DNA of 55,955 nucleotides from Deltaproteobacteria bacterium (GTDB lineage: Bacteria; Desulfobacterota; Desulfobacteria; Desulfobacterales; Desulfatirhabdiaceae): NCBI GenBank assembly GCA_016219185.1, contig JACRBZ010000006.1:1-55955 (forward strand), written 5' to 3'. Below are positions 1 through 9,004 of this stretch, piece by piece. The first letter of the stretch is position 1; every line of letters begins with the position of its first letter. A program made the position numbers and the translations under genes. The notes beneath the pieces were generated by a model. It did not search any database and was not told the DNA's origin. It worked only from the letters and a program-made list of their open reading frames with translations.

Positions 1-780
1 ATAGATCCGCTGTGCATAGATGTCCCAATCATTACCGTTACGGTAATCCTGCCAAGTGATAATAGCGCCGCCACTGCCATCGCTGGTTATTTTGAGAGTT
101 TGCTGATCCCCATCCGCAGTACAGATTGGCACGCCGTTTGGAGTCCATAGAACCGTGCCGCTGGCATCGATCCGCTGGGCATAGATGTCGGCAATAAAAG
201 AATTATTACGGTAATCAATCCAAGTGATAATAGCGCCGCCACTGCCATCGCTGGTTATGGTGGGCCATCCCTGATCCTCATCCGCAGTACAGATTGCCAC
301 GCCGTCTGGTGTCCATTGGACCACCCCGTTGGCATTGATCCGCTGGGCATAGATGTCCCAATCATTACCGTTACGGTAATCCTGCCAAGTGATAATAGCG
401 CCGCCACTGCCATCGCTGGTTATTTGGGGAGTTTGCTGATAATCATCCGCAGTACAGATTGGCACGCCGTTTGGAGTCCATAGAACCGTGCCGTTGGCAT
501 CGATCCGCTGTGCATAGATGTCGTTATTACCGCTGCGGCGATCCTGCCAAGTGATAATAGCGCCGCCACTGCCATCGCTGGTTATTTGGGGAGTTTGCCG
601 ATAATCATCCGCAGTACAGATTGCCACGCCGTCTGTAGCCCATTTGACCACGCCGCTGGCATCGATCCGCTGTGCATAGATGTCGTAATTACCGTTACGG
701 TGATCCATCCAAGTGATAATGTCCCCGCCACTGCCATCGCTGGTTATGGTTGGATATTGCTGATTGATAGCCGCAGTACA
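1..780. repeat. In-frame tandem DNA repeats of 162-168 bp
   Basis: About five copies of a 162-168 bp unit, strongly conserved around GCCGCCACTGCCATCGCTGG and TAATCCTGCCAAGTGATAAT. Unit spacings are 168, 165, 162 and 162 bp, so they keep the reading frame of the minus-strand repeat protein. High nucleotide identity suggests recent duplication or gene conversion. Copy number is likely to vary between strains and assemblies. Confidence 0.9.
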
Positions 781-894
781 GATTGGATTGTTTACAGACG
801 GGTCAGTGGACCATGAGGCATGGACATTGCCGGCACAAATATTACAGCAAATAAAAATAACGAGAAACGCCAACAGTCTTTTTCTTATGCTCAA
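1..894 (-). CDS. Secreted tandem-repeat protein, partial (C-terminus outside window)
   Basis: Reading the minus strand from a TTG at 892-894, preceded by an AAAGGAA ribosome site, gives an open frame of 298 codons that leaves the window without a stop. Residues 1-26 look like a Sec signal peptide (MSIRKRLLAFLVIF, then a cysteine-rich stretch and AGNVHA). The rest is a series of 54-56-residue repeats built on ITSDGSGGAIITWQD, then R-x-G-x-DIYAQRIDA, then a W-x-x-(D/N)GV-x-ICTAD turn. The repeat starts at 63, 231, 396, 558 and 720 are all spaced by multiples of three, so the frame is intact. Such repeats probably fold as beta-propeller blades or a beta-solenoid. The function is not known and binding at the cell surface is a guess. 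No in-frame ATG exists, so the TTG start is the best available. Confidence 0.75.
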   Translation of the reverse strand, partial: MSIRKRLLAFLVIFICCNICAGNVHASWSTDPSVNNPICTAAINQQYPTITSDGSGGDIITWMDHRNGNYDIYAQRIDASGVVKWATDGVAICTADDYRQTPQITSDGSGGAIITWQDRRSGNNDIYAQRIDANGTVLWTPNGVPICTADDYQQTPQITSDGSGGAIITWQDYRNGNDWDIYAQRINANGVVQWTPDGVAICTADEDQGWPTITSDGSGGAIITWIDYRNNSFIADIYAQRIDASGTVLWTPNGVPICTADGDQQTLKITSDGSGGAIITWQDYRNGNDWDIYAQRIY

Positions 895-952
895 GTTTTC
901 ATTTCCTTTACCAGAATCCGTGGCATTGTAATTGCTTAGGACGTGTCCATAA

Positions 953-1559
953 TTAACTTATACATTTAGGCGTAATTTTATAGTTCCATTCACCATGAAA
1001 GCCAGCTCGCCTTATTTCAATATTTTTCACTTCTTCATCACTAACTTTTTTCCCTTTTTGGTACTGTTTTGAATCGATTTCAGCTTGAACGGTTAAACCT
1101 TCACGTGTTGTAGTGTTACCTAGTTTGATCATAAACACCATATGGATTTACCCTATCTTTTCCAAAATCATGCGTGTCGACTTTCCGTGGATTGCCTTTA
1201 GGCTCCCGCTCTTTCCCCTTGTTTGCAAAGTTACCGATCAGCTCCTTTTTCTTTGTATCGACTGATATGACCGGTTGACCGAACCTTTGAAATATCTTGA
1301 CCCGGCGGTTGATAAATCGAAACTGGGCGTCCCTATCAGGGTGGTCATCTCCTTCCTCAGCTTTTCGGTTTCCTTGAAGACTGTAACCAAGCTCATCAAG
1401 CAGTTCAGATATTTTCTGGCGACCGACCTCATATCCTTTGCTACGAAGGATTGCAGTATCAGCTTCCATATCAAAGAAAGCGAAAATAACAAGAGCCGCC
1501 CGCGGTGGAGGAACGGCAAGAAACTCCCTCCCGATGTGGACCGTGCTGCGTACAGCCAT
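953..1559 (-). pseudogene. ISAzo13-family transposase remnant, internally deleted
   Basis: Two minus-strand fragments belong to one transposase. The first (1116-1559) carries the family stretch KISELLDELGYSLQGNRK, then HPDRDAQF and QPVISVDTKKKELIG, which holds the first Asp of the DDE triad, and stops just after NPYGVYD. The second (953-1141, another frame) carries the family C-terminus, with NTTTREGLTVQAEID and FHGEWNYKI. In intact members these two parts are separated by the rest of the catalytic core, so a large internal deletion joined them out of frame. The first roughly 35 residues of the upstream fragment do not look like transposase. The gene is dead. Confidence is high for the family from recalled consensus, not from a search. 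Confidence 0.8.
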
Positions 1560-1674
1560 TAGATCATTAGAGCAACTATCATGCCGGGGTCCGAGAGAAG
1601 GCGGTATAGTGGATTATCCAACTGTATATAGGGAGAAAAATGGATTGGCGCAGGGGAGGGAAAGGTTGAAAGAA

Positions 1675-1724
1675 GTGTGTCGTGACACACCGGTGTGCCG
1701 TGACATCAGTGTGCCACGTCACAC
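1675..1724. repeat. Three tandem GTGTG...CACAC inverted repeats
   Basis: Three short dyads lie head to tail: 1675-1690 (GTGTGTC-GT-GACACAC, seven-base perfect arms), 1693-1706 (GTGTGCCGTGACAT, imperfect) and 1709-1724 (GTGTG-CCACGT-CACAC). Start-to-start spacing is 18 and 16 bp. They cover the last codons and stop of the sigma-54 response regulator gene. They could be binding sites for a Fis-type regulator or hairpins ending transcription. There is no T-run, which argues against a simple intrinsic terminator. Confidence 0.55.
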
Positions 1725-3518
1725 TTTCTCCGGATCGTCGTCCGACGTCTGCTTCTCGAGCCTGCGGTAGATCGTTCGCCGGCTGATGCCAAGCAGCCGG
1801 GCGGCCCTGGCCTTGTTACCCCCGGCTTCCTCGAGGGCGCAGCGGATGGCCTCCATCCCCCAGGCGGCGTCAGCTCCGGCAAGTCTTCCAGAGATGACGC
1901 CCGATTCGAGCTCGCCCGGCAGGTCGTCTTCGGTGATCAGGCCGGTCTTGCAGAAGATGCCGGCATTTTCAAGGATGTGGCGAAGCTCGCGGATGTTTCC
2001 GGGCCAGCCATATGTCATAAGCCGTCTCAGGGCTGCATCGGAGACGCCCCTGAGCTCTTTTTTGAATTCCTTGCCGAAGAGAGACAAGAAATGATCCACC
2101 AGCAAAGGGATGTCCTCGCGCCGGTCCCGAAGCGGCGGCAGGTGGATATCAACGACCTTGAGCCGGTAGAGAAGGTCTTCGCGAAACAGGCCCAGCCGTA
2201 CCATTTCGGGGAGATTGCGGTGTGTGGCCACAACGATGCGCGCCTCCATGCGGATGGGGCGGGAGTCCCCCACCCGCTCGAAGGTGCGCTTTTCCAGAAC
2301 GCGCAGCAGCCGCTGCTGAAATTGGGCTGGAATGTCCCCGATCTCATCCAGGAACAGGGTGCCCTTGCCGACCTCCTGGAATCGGCCGATGCGATCCTGC
2401 CGGGCGTCGGTAAACGCCCCCCGCACGTGGCCGAACAGCTCGCTTTCGATGAGATTTTCCGCAAGGTCCGAGCAGGCAACCCTCACCAGGGGATGTCTGC
2501 TCCGACCACCGCCGTAGTGCAGGGCTTCCGCCGCCAGGTCCTTGCCCGTCCCGCTCTCGCCTGTGATGAGCACCGTGGAAGACAGCTCGGCCAGCACTTC
2601 CAGGCGGGAATAGAGCATTTGCATGGCTTTGCTCTTCCCCACGATGTTAAGGAAGCCCCGGCGTCTCTTAAGGTCCCGCTCCATTTCCGCCGGGGCTCCC
2701 CCTTTTTCCCGCAGCTCCCGGGTGCGCCGGGCCAGCAGCTTCTCGAGCTCCAGCCGGTAGCGGTCCCGCTCCTCCTCGGCCTGCCTGCGCCGGGTGATAT
2801 CCCGGCATACGGCGAGCGTTGCCGATCTGCCGTCGAATTCGATCCGCCTCGTGTGTACCTCGACGGGAAAGGTGGAGCCGTCCTTGCGCACGTGCTCGGT
2901 TTCAAACAGGCCGTCTCCCAGAGGCTCCGCCAGCTCAAGGCGTGCTTTCCGCTGCTCGGCGCTCTCTCCATGGTCCAGGTCCGGAATCGACATGGTGAGC
3001 AGCTCCCGGCGGGTGTATCCCGTCTTGGAGCAGAAGGCATCGTTTGCTTCAATGAAGCGCCCCTGCGAATCGACAATAACAATGCCGTCCGATGTGCCGG
3101 CAAAAATGGCGCGGTACCGGTCTTCGGAGGCCTTCCGGGCGTAGCTGAGCTCCAGGTGGTTGCTCACCCGGGCCTTGACGATGGCCGGGCTGAAGGGGCG
3201 GGTAATGTAGTCCACAGCGCCCAGGGCCAGCCCCATGGCTTCATTTTCCGCCGCATCGGCCGCCGTGACGAAAACGACCGGAATGTCCCGTGTTAGGGGG
3301 TTGCCCCGCAAGCGCCGGCACACCTCGTAGCCGTCCATATCCGGCATGCGTACGTCCAGGAGCATGAGATCGGGCGGATCGCCGGCGCTCACCCATTTTA
3401 GTGCCGCCGCCCCGCTCTTGACCGCGAAGGTTTCGTACTCGGGGCTCAATATGTCCGTAAGAACGGCGATATTGGTCGGATCGTCGTCCACAATGAGAAT
3501 TTTGGAATGATGAATCAT
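1719..3518 (-). CDS. Sigma-54-dependent response regulator (REC-PAS-AAA+-Fis HTH)
   Basis: The 599-residue protein is an NtrC-class activator with an extra sensory domain. Residues 1-125 form a receiver domain with the acidic pocket DDD and phospho-acceptor Asp55 in [14 protein letters not shown] domain follows at about 130-250, then a short coiled coil. The AAA+ core has Walker A GESGTGKD, the sigma-54 contact loop written GAFTDA rather than GAFTGA, and Walker [11 protein letters not shown]. The C-terminus holds a Fis-type helix-turn-helix, with [20 protein letters not shown]. It is presumably phosphorylated by the hybrid kinase just upstream and drives transcription from sigma-54 promoters, whose targets are not evident here. 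The first codons (MIHH) lie inside an inverted repeat that borders the adjacent four-helix-bundle gene. Confidence 0.93.
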   Translation of the reverse strand: MIHHSKILIVDDDPTNIAVLTDILSPEYETFAVKSGAAALKWVSAGDPPDLMLLDVRMPDMDGYEVCRRLRGNPLTRDIPVVFVTAADAAENEAMGLALGAVDYITRPFSPAIVKARVSNHLELSYARKASEDRYRAIFAGTSDGIVIVDSQGRFIEANDAFCSKTGYTRRELLTMSIPDLDHGESAEQRKARLELAEPLGDGLFETEHVRKDGSTFPVEVHTRRIEFDGRSATLAVCRDITRRRQAEEERDRYRLELEKLLARRTRELREKGGAPAEMERDLKRRRGFLNIVGKSKAMQMLYSRLEVLAELSSTVLITGESGTGKDLAAEALHYGGGRSRHPLVRVACSDLAENLIESELFGHVRGAFTDARQDRIGRFQEVGKGTLFLDEIGDIPAQFQQRLLRVLEKRTFERVGDSRPIRMEARIVVATHRNLPEMVRLGLFREDLLYRLKVVDIHLPPLRDRREDIPLLVDHFLSLFGKEFKKELRGVSDAALRRLMTYGWPGNIRELRHILENAGIFCKTGLITEDDLPGELESGVISGRLAGADAAWGMEAIRCALEEAGGNKARAARLLGISRRTIYRRLEKQTSDDDPEKV

Positions 3519-3909
3519 AGGTTATTTTGTCTTTCGGGCTTTGAGGGTTTTTGCGCTCGCAACAAGAATGGCGGTCAGTTCGTCCGCTTCTTTGATCAGA
3601 TCGGAGAGACGTTCAGCTTTGATGATATGGGCTTCGGAAAGGAGCTCCAGCCAATACGTTGTTTCTTCCAGTTCCTGCAAGGCGCCTTCGGTCTTGCTGA
3701 TCATCTCGGCATCTGACCGGCTCCGGCTTCCTTCCCGAACATGAGCGCCCACAGATGTTCCGGAACGTAAAAGCTGTTTCCCGATCACCTGGGCCTCGGT
3801 TGTCTTCGGCAATGACGAGTAAAGCCGAATCATTCGCAAGGCAAATAGTTTGGTTCGTTCCAATATGCTCATTATCTCACCCATCCCACTCCCCCTCATT
3901 CATCATTCC
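3504..3909. mobile_element. Four-helix-bundle gene bounded by 14-bp inverted repeats
   Basis: GGAATGATGAATCA at 3504-3517 is the reverse complement, with one mismatch, of TCATTCATCATTCC at 3896-3909. On the outer right side a further ATTCATCATTCATCATT array runs to about 3928. The 406-bp interval contains only the four-helix-bundle gene. The left repeat encodes the first residues of the response regulator and the right one the last residues of the hybrid kinase. The arrangement suggests the module was inserted between two genes of a two-component operon. Mobility itself is inferred. Confidence 0.5.
3522..3872 (-). CDS. Four-helix-bundle protein (23S rRNA intervening-sequence protein family)
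   Basis: A protein of 116 residues from the ATG at 3872. That start has a GGTGAG ribosome site and sits just beyond the kinase stop; starts at 3884 and 3899 are also open. The sequence is helical throughout, with the family signature IGKQLLRSGTSVGAHVREG near residue 30, and ends in a basic tail (KTLKARKTK). Members are found in 23S rRNA intervening sequences and scattered in genomes. They assemble as pentamers and their role is unclear. Here it separates a histidine kinase from its likely response regulator. A link to signalling is not implied and insertion is the simpler reading. Confidence 0.85.
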   Translation of the reverse strand: MSILERTKLFALRMIRLYSSLPKTTEAQVIGKQLLRSGTSVGAHVREGSRSRSDAEMISKTEGALQELEETTYWLELLSEAHIIKAERLSDLIKEADELTAILVASAKTLKARKTK

Positions 3910-6900
3910 GCATTCATCATTCATCATTTCCCCGAGCTCTCTCAAGGCGTCATCGAAATCGAAATTGGCGATATGCCGCTCGATCAGCATCATCCGAGCT
4001 GTCCACGGGCCGTCCCCGAGCGTACGCTGCAACGCCTGAAGCCGCGCTCCCGCCTGTGTGCTGCTTCTGCGCAGAGCGCCGGCGAGCTCATCCAGCAACC
4101 GCTCGATCTCCGCGGGCCCCGGGGTGGCCGGTTGTTCGGCGGCAGGGGCCTCACTGAGCGGCTTCATTTCGCAAAGGACCTCGACCGCGGCCAGCACTCG
4201 ATCCATCTCCCCCTCGAGCCGGGTCAGCAGGAAGGGGACACGGTTCGAATCTTTATTGTCAAGAGCGCTTTCCAGCGCTGCACCCAGCTCGTGCAGCGCC
4301 GTCGCTCCGATGGAGCCAGCCGCACCCTTCAGGGCATGCGCCGTCCGGGCCGCATCCTCGAAACCTTCCTCTCGCACCCGGGCTTCGATCTTCCGGCAGA
4401 CTTCCGCATGACTCGATGCGAAGGCCGCCAGGACCCGCAGATATAGCCCGAGGTTGCCATTGGTCCTTTGGAGGCCCAGGGCGGCGTCGATGCCGTCCAC
4501 ATCCGGCAGAGGTCGAGGCGGAAAGACTCCGGGAAAGGACCCCACTGTTTCAGCGGGGAGGTCCCCGCCCGGTGAAACAACCCAGTGAGCCGCCACACGA
4601 TACAGGTCCTTCGGATCGAAGGGCTTGCCGAGATAGTCATTCATACCGGCGTCCAGGCACCGTTCGCGCTCCCCGGCCATGGCCTTGGCGGTCAAGGCGA
4701 CGATGGGAACAGCGCTGTCCAGCTCCCGGATTTGTCGCGTTGTCTCGTATCCATCCATCTCGGACATCTGTATGTCCATCAGCACCAGGTCGTAAGCGGC
4801 CCTTTTCACCTTTTCCACCGCTTGTTTCCCGCTGACGGCAACGTCCACCGCCATTCCCGCATCCTCCAGCAGTTCCCCGGCAATCATCCGGTTGACCGCA
4901 TTGTCGTCGACCAGGAGCACGCGAGCTCCGCCAAGATGAGCGCGAGCTCCATTGGGCTCAAGGGTCGCGGACAGGGCGGGCTGCCGATCGACAGCCGATT
5001 CGGTCCCGACGGAAGGCTCGAAAAGGGCCGTGAAGCTGAAAACGCTCCCTTCGCCCGGCCGGCTTTGAATCCGGATCTCTCCCCCCATGAGCGTCACCAA
5101 CTGTCTGCAAATGGTCAGCCCCAGGCCGCTTCCGCCGTATTTGCGCGTGGTGGAGACATCGGCCTGGACAAAAGGCTCGAACAACCTCCCGATCTGCTCT
5201 TCTTCAATGCCGACGCCCGTATCCCGAACCGCGAAGCACAGCCGTATCGGGCCGGTTTCGAAGTCCGGGGATTCCCCCAGCGTGACGGAGACATCCACAC
5301 GACCTGCTTCAGTGAACTTGAGCGCATTGCCGACCAGGTTGAGGAGCACCTGCTTGAGGCGCAATGGATCTCCCTTCAGGGTTCCGGGAACCTCGGGAGC
5401 CACGGTGAAGGTGAGAGGGATGTCTTTTTCACGCGATTGCACCGCCGAGATGCCGGACACCTCCTCCAGTACCCGGTCCAGACGGAATACGACCGATTCC
5501 AGCTTCAGGCTCACGGATTCAATGCGTGAAAAATCGAGAACATTGGTGATAATACCCAACAGGGAATTTGCAGCCTCGCCGATCCTGACGAGATAATTGC
5601 GCTGCGTAGCGGGCGGGTCCCTTCGCATCGCCAGGTGGATCAGGCCGAGAATGGCGTTCATGGGCGTACGGATTTCGTGGCTCATGTTGGCAACGAAATC
5701 GCTCTTGGCCCGATTGGCCGCCTCGGCGGCGTCCCTGGTCGTGACGAGTTCGGCGGTCCGCTCCGAGATCCTCTGTTCCAGGAGGACCTTTTGCTCCCGC
5801 ATGAACCGCTCATTATCCAGTGAGATCTGTAGAGCCTTTTCCCGGGCCGCTTCACGCTCTTGCTTGAGCAGGGTGATACGGTCCGCGAGCCCCAGGGAAA
5901 GCAGCAGAACCGCCGCAATCATGCCGAACTGATACGCTCTTTCGATGAAGGGATGATACTCCAGCAAGCCGGCCCTCACGCAGGACATGAGAGTCACGCC
6001 CGCCATCACCAGGATCCATGCGCTAAGAAAGTAGTAGGCCGGCCGGTAGCGCTTCAGGCTCAAAAGGATACCGACGAACAACAGCGTCCAGATGATCGCC
6101 TGGCGTAGCAGGAATGTCATTTTTATAGTCGTCTGGTAAGGAAGGATGGCGGCAAGAACCACCCCCGCCGCGCTGAGCGCGGTCAGGGCCAGCAGCCACA
6201 GGTGCAGCTTCGGCGTGCGCTCACGCGTGGCCAGATAAGCACAGACAAAGAGAAGCTCGCTGACACCGATCAGATTGAATGCAATTACCGTCCCATGGCT
6301 GATCAGCCAGGTATGTATCGAGGGGAGCAACAATTGCGCGTAGCCGTCATAGAGGGACTGCATGAGCAGGATCGAACCCAGAAAGAATACCAGGTAGGCA
6401 TAGCTCTTTTCCCGCAGCATCAGGAACAACACCAGGTTGTAGGCCGCCATGATGAGCAGGATGCCGTAGTACATCCCTTGAAAAACACCGGTTCGGTACT
6501 CGAGGGTGAGAAAGGCCTTGGGGGAGAGTATCGTCAAGGGAAGAACCATCTGCCCCTGGCTCTTGAAACGCAGATAAAAAAGCTGCCGGCTCCCGGAAGG
6601 CAACGGCAGGTTGAATGCGTAAAAAGGTTGGGGAACTTCCCGCTGCGTTATGGGAACCAGATTGCCCGAGCGCTTCTCCAGTAAGCCGCTATTATCGTCT
6701 TTGGGTGAATAAAGGCGAATGTCGCTATGATAGGGAAAGCTTATGAGCAGCCGCCACTGGGTTTGCGGTGCGGCCTGATTGACCGCCCGGAACCGAACCC
6801 AGTAAACGGACCTCGAATACCCGAGATTGAGCGTCTTTTCGGAGCCGGGCTGGAATCGCCCGTCATATTCGGGCGAAGCAACGTCGGCTATGGTCAGGGC

Positions 6901-7281
6901 GCCCGCGGGATCTTCAAGATACTCCAGATGATATCCCAAGGGGAGTTCATCCAGATCATCGGTAAGAATCACGGGGCCCGGGGCGCCCAGACATACGGAA
7001 TGCATGCAGGCCAGCATAAATGTCAGAAGCAGGACGCTGTACAGCACTTTACCCCCTTGCCCTATCGGCTTCAGCAGGCGATCTGTCGACCCGACCAGGA
7101 TGCCGTTACTGATTCCGGATTTGAACCAGTTCAAAACACCGTCCCAGTGCCGTTTGATAGTGCAGGCTGCTTCCTTGATCGGCTCTATACGACTATGCCG
7201 AGATTTCAGGGAAGAGATATTGATAAGCGGGAATGACACGAACCGTCTTTCCTTCCGCCGTGATTTCTTCTTCATCTTCAT
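3877..7281 (-). CDS. Hybrid sensor histidine kinase (7TMR-DISM, HisKA, HATPase, REC, HPt)
   Basis: A 1134-residue membrane phosphorelay protein. Residues 78-100 look like a signal peptide, about 108-245 match the extracellular DISM sensor domain, and about 265-470 form seven membrane segments. A coiled coil leads to HisKA with the phospho-His at about 535 (ANMSHEIRTPMNA) and a HATPase domain with DTGVGIEEE and GGSGLGLTI. A receiver domain (LVLMDIQMSEMDGYE) and an HPt domain (AHALKGAAGS) follow. The ligand is unknown; DISM domains often bind carbohydrates or small metabolites. The ATG at 7281 overlaps the upstream ATPase by 89 bp, so the real start may be the GTG near 7047, which follows a G-rich ribosome site. 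The last residues (MMNDECGMMNE) are encoded by the ATTCATCATT repeat that flanks the next gene. Confidence 0.9.
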   Translation of the reverse strand: MKMKKKSRRKERRFVSFPLINISSLKSRHSRIEPIKEAACTIKRHWDGVLNWFKSGISNGILVGSTDRLLKPIGQGGKVLYSVLLLTFMLACMHSVCLGAPGPVILTDDLDELPLGYHLEYLEDPAGALTIADVASPEYDGRFQPGSEKTLNLGYSRSVYWVRFRAVNQAAPQTQWRLLISFPYHSDIRLYSPKDDNSGLLEKRSGNLVPITQREVPQPFYAFNLPLPSGSRQLFYLRFKSQGQMVLPLTILSPKAFLTLEYRTGVFQGMYYGILLIMAAYNLVLFLMLREKSYAYLVFFLGSILLMQSLYDGYAQLLLPSIHTWLISHGTVIAFNLIGVSELLFVCAYLATRERTPKLHLWLLALTALSAAGVVLAAILPYQTTIKMTFLLRQAIIWTLLFVGILLSLKRYRPAYYFLSAWILVMAGVTLMSCVRAGLLEYHPFIERAYQFGMIAAVLLLSLGLADRITLLKQEREAAREKALQISLDNERFMREQKVLLEQRISERTAELVTTRDAAEAANRAKSDFVANMSHEIRTPMNAILGLIHLAMRRDPPATQRNYLVRIGEAANSLLGIITNVLDFSRIESVSLKLESVVFRLDRVLEEVSGISAVQSREKDIPLTFTVAPEVPGTLKGDPLRLKQVLLNLVGNALKFTEAGRVDVSVTLGESPDFETGPIRLCFAVRDTGVGIEEEQIGRLFEPFVQADVSTTRKYGGSGLGLTICRQLVTLMGGEIRIQSRPGEGSVFSFTALFEPSVGTESAVDRQPALSATLEPNGARAHLGGARVLLVDDNAVNRMIAGELLEDAGMAVDVAVSGKQAVEKVKRAAYDLVLMDIQMSEMDGYETTRQIRELDSAVPIVALTAKAMAGERERCLDAGMNDYLGKPFDPKDLYRVAAHWVVSPGGDLPAETVGSFPGVFPPRPLPDVDGIDAALGLQRTNGNLGLYLRVLAAFASSHAEVCRKIEARVREEGFEDAARTAHALKGAAGSIGATALHELGAALESALDNKDSNRVPFLLTRLEGEMDRVLAAVEVLCEMKPLSEAPAAEQPATPGPAEIERLLDELAGALRRSSTQAGARLQALQRTLGDGPWTARMMLIERHIANFDFDDALRELGEMMNDECGMMNEGEWDG

Positions 7282-8506
7282 AGGTGATGATCGTCCCGGA
7301 CGATAGATGTGTTTCGTCCATTGCCTTCAGCAGCGCTTTCAGCTCACGGGCTCTCGTCTTTTCCGTCTTCATATCCATGGTTACCTGAATCAGTTCCGTA
7401 AGCCGGTTCCCCTCCCGGACGGCAAAATCAACTTCCAGGCCGTTTGCAGTCCTGTAGTAGAAGACCTCTTTGCCGCGGCGTTTCAGTTCCAGAAAGATAA
7501 TGTTTTCCATGTAGTGTCCCGTGTTTTCCGAGAAACTGAAGGCAGTGGCAACGGCCATGCCGGTGTCGATGGCATAGACTTTCTTCGGACTTTTGATTTG
7601 TTCCCGTATTGAAGAGCCGTACGCATCCACAGTGAACAGAAGATAGGCGTCCGCAAAGTAGGAAACAAACTCTTTGATGGTCTTATCGTTCAGCGCGACA
7701 AGAGATGACAGGCGGTTGTAAGTGAAAACAGACGCCACGTTCGAAGTCAGGTAGTAAAACAGATTCTCCAGCTCCTGGGCTTTCTTGACGCCAAAGCGCG
7801 GCGCGATGTCCTGATACAGGATGTTTCGGGCATACATGACAAGCACTTCTTTTTTGGCCTGCTCGCTCTCAATAAAAGCAGTCTCGGGAAATCCGCCGGT
7901 CCAAAGATACTGATCAAAGGCATTTCTCAGACGGTGACGCTCCCGGAGGATGGCAACCCGGTCTCGGGTATCGATTCCTTTGCAAAGCGCGAATTCCGGA
8001 AAGGAGAAGGGAAAAACCGTGACAGGAAGCGCTCTGCCGGAGAGCAGTGTGATGAACTCGGACGAAATCAAATTAGAATTGGAACCGGTGACGATAAATT
8101 TGATGCCCTTTTGTTCGTAGCGGCTCTTTACAAAGATATGCCATTCGGGAAAGAAGTGCGCTTCGTCCAGAAAGCAGTAAATCATCCCTTCCGGGGTAAC
8201 GAGCTTCAGGTAGTCCTCAAAAGCCCGCTCCAGGGCGGTGATGTCATTTCGAAAACGGCTGAACTGCGGGGTTTCAAGGTTTAGAAAGAGGATGTTACGC
8301 GGATTCACCATCCTGTCCCGCACCAGGTGATTGATTGCCTGTCTGACAAGTGTGCTTTTCCCTGCGCGACGGACGCCGACAATGGAAAGAATGTGCGGAA
8401 GGTCAAGAAAAGCCGCCACGTTTTCAAGCGCTTCCCGCCTCACCCCTTCAGTATAAAGGACTCCCTCCCAATGGGAATTTTGATCGACGATGACCTGTTC
8501 AAACAT
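7193..8506 (-). CDS. DUF4143-type AAA ATPase
   Basis: The 437-residue protein has a P-loop near residues 43-52 (GVRRAGKST), a Walker B stretch (YCFLDEAHFFPEW) and a sensor motif (FIVTGSNSNL). Its C-terminal half is of the DUF4143 type, with GLEVDFAV in a nuclease-like fold. The family is abundant in anaerobes and archaea. Its biochemical role is unsettled. A CGGAG ribosome site precedes the ATG. It stands apart from the downstream kinase, whose open frame overlaps its 3' end. No partner toxin or defence gene is adjacent. Confidence 0.88.
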   Translation of the reverse strand: MFEQVIVDQNSHWEGVLYTEGVRREALENVAAFLDLPHILSIVGVRRAGKSTLVRQAINHLVRDRMVNPRNILFLNLETPQFSRFRNDITALERAFEDYLKLVTPEGMIYCFLDEAHFFPEWHIFVKSRYEQKGIKFIVTGSNSNLISSEFITLLSGRALPVTVFPFSFPEFALCKGIDTRDRVAILRERHRLRNAFDQYLWTGGFPETAFIESEQAKKEVLVMYARNILYQDIAPRFGVKKAQELENLFYYLTSNVASVFTYNRLSSLVALNDKTIKEFVSYFADAYLLFTVDAYGSSIREQIKSPKKVYAIDTGMAVATAFSFSENTGHYMENIIFLELKRRGKEVFYYRTANGLEVDFAVREGNRLTELIQVTMDMKTEKTRARELKALLKAMDETHLSSGTIITYEDEEEITAEGKTVRVIPAYQYLFPEISA

Positions 8507-8606
8507 AGCAACTCCGAACTAAATGAATTTTGTTCGGAATTTACTACGAATAAATGACACATACAAGCGGAAATTGTGAAAGCATAAAAACACGAGTGCA
8601 TGTTAC

Positions 8607-8643
8607 AAAAAAGCCCCATGACAAAAACAAGTCATGGGGCTTT
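8607..8643 (-). terminator. Rho-independent terminator of the glutaredoxin-FTR operon
   Basis: A 13-bp perfect stem (AAAGCCCCATGAC at 8610-8622 and its complement at 8631-8643) encloses an eight-base loop. Read on the minus strand, the stem runs into TTTTTT, so it ends transcription coming from the FTR gene. A matching A/T flank on the other side may make it partly bidirectional. Confidence 0.85.
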
Positions 8644-8674
8644 CACAAGATGCCGGATTACAAGTGATCCGATA

Positions 8675-9004
8675 CTAAAACATCTTCTCCACGGGTCTTC
8701 GCTCCGGAACGTACTCGCGGGGAATCTTGCCTTCGTTCCATTCCCTTGATACGTAAAGGTTGCAGTAGCAGCTCCCGAACTCAGCCACATCCTCGGTGCG
8801 GTAAACGCAGGGGCAGATGATGTCCCTGTCCTTTTCCTTGATTCCCGAGGCCAGGCGGCAGGGGCAGACCATGTACCCGTACCGCTCTTTATTCAACAGA
8901 AGACCATTCATCAGATCCGCCACCCTTTCGGCGTCATCGCTGAAATAATAGCCTTTGGGCTCCTGAACTTTTTTGAGCGTTTCATAGAGTTGTTCGGCAT
9001 TCAT
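8675..9004 (-). CDS. Ferredoxin:thioredoxin reductase catalytic chain-like protein
   Basis: The 109-residue product from the ATG at 9004 has the family's paired cysteine motifs CPC, CPC and CYC (residues about 55-90). In known FTR these hold a 4Fe-4S cluster next to the redox-active disulfide that passes electrons from ferredoxin to thioredoxin. The third motif is CYC where many members have CHC. The start overlaps the stop of the glutaredoxin-like gene by ATGA, so the two are translationally coupled and probably work as donor and acceptor. No variable chain, ferredoxin or thioredoxin lies nearby. A longer open frame to 9088 reads through the upstream gene and is not the likely start. Confidence 0.88.
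   Translation of the reverse strand: MNAEQLYETLKKVQEPKGYYFSDDAERVADLMNGLLLNKERYGYMVCPCRLASGIKEKDRDIICPCVYRTEDVAEFGSCYCNLYVSREWNEGKIPREYVPERRPVEKMF

Noticed and set aside
1..780. CRISPR-like periodic repeats
   Set aside because: The unit is 162-168 bp, varies by whole codons and stays in frame in a secreted protein; there are no short repeats with unique spacers.
1977..3296. A 439-codon plus-strand frame opposite the response regulator
   Set aside because: It has no ribosome site or recognisable motif and mirrors a GC-rich conserved gene on the other strand.
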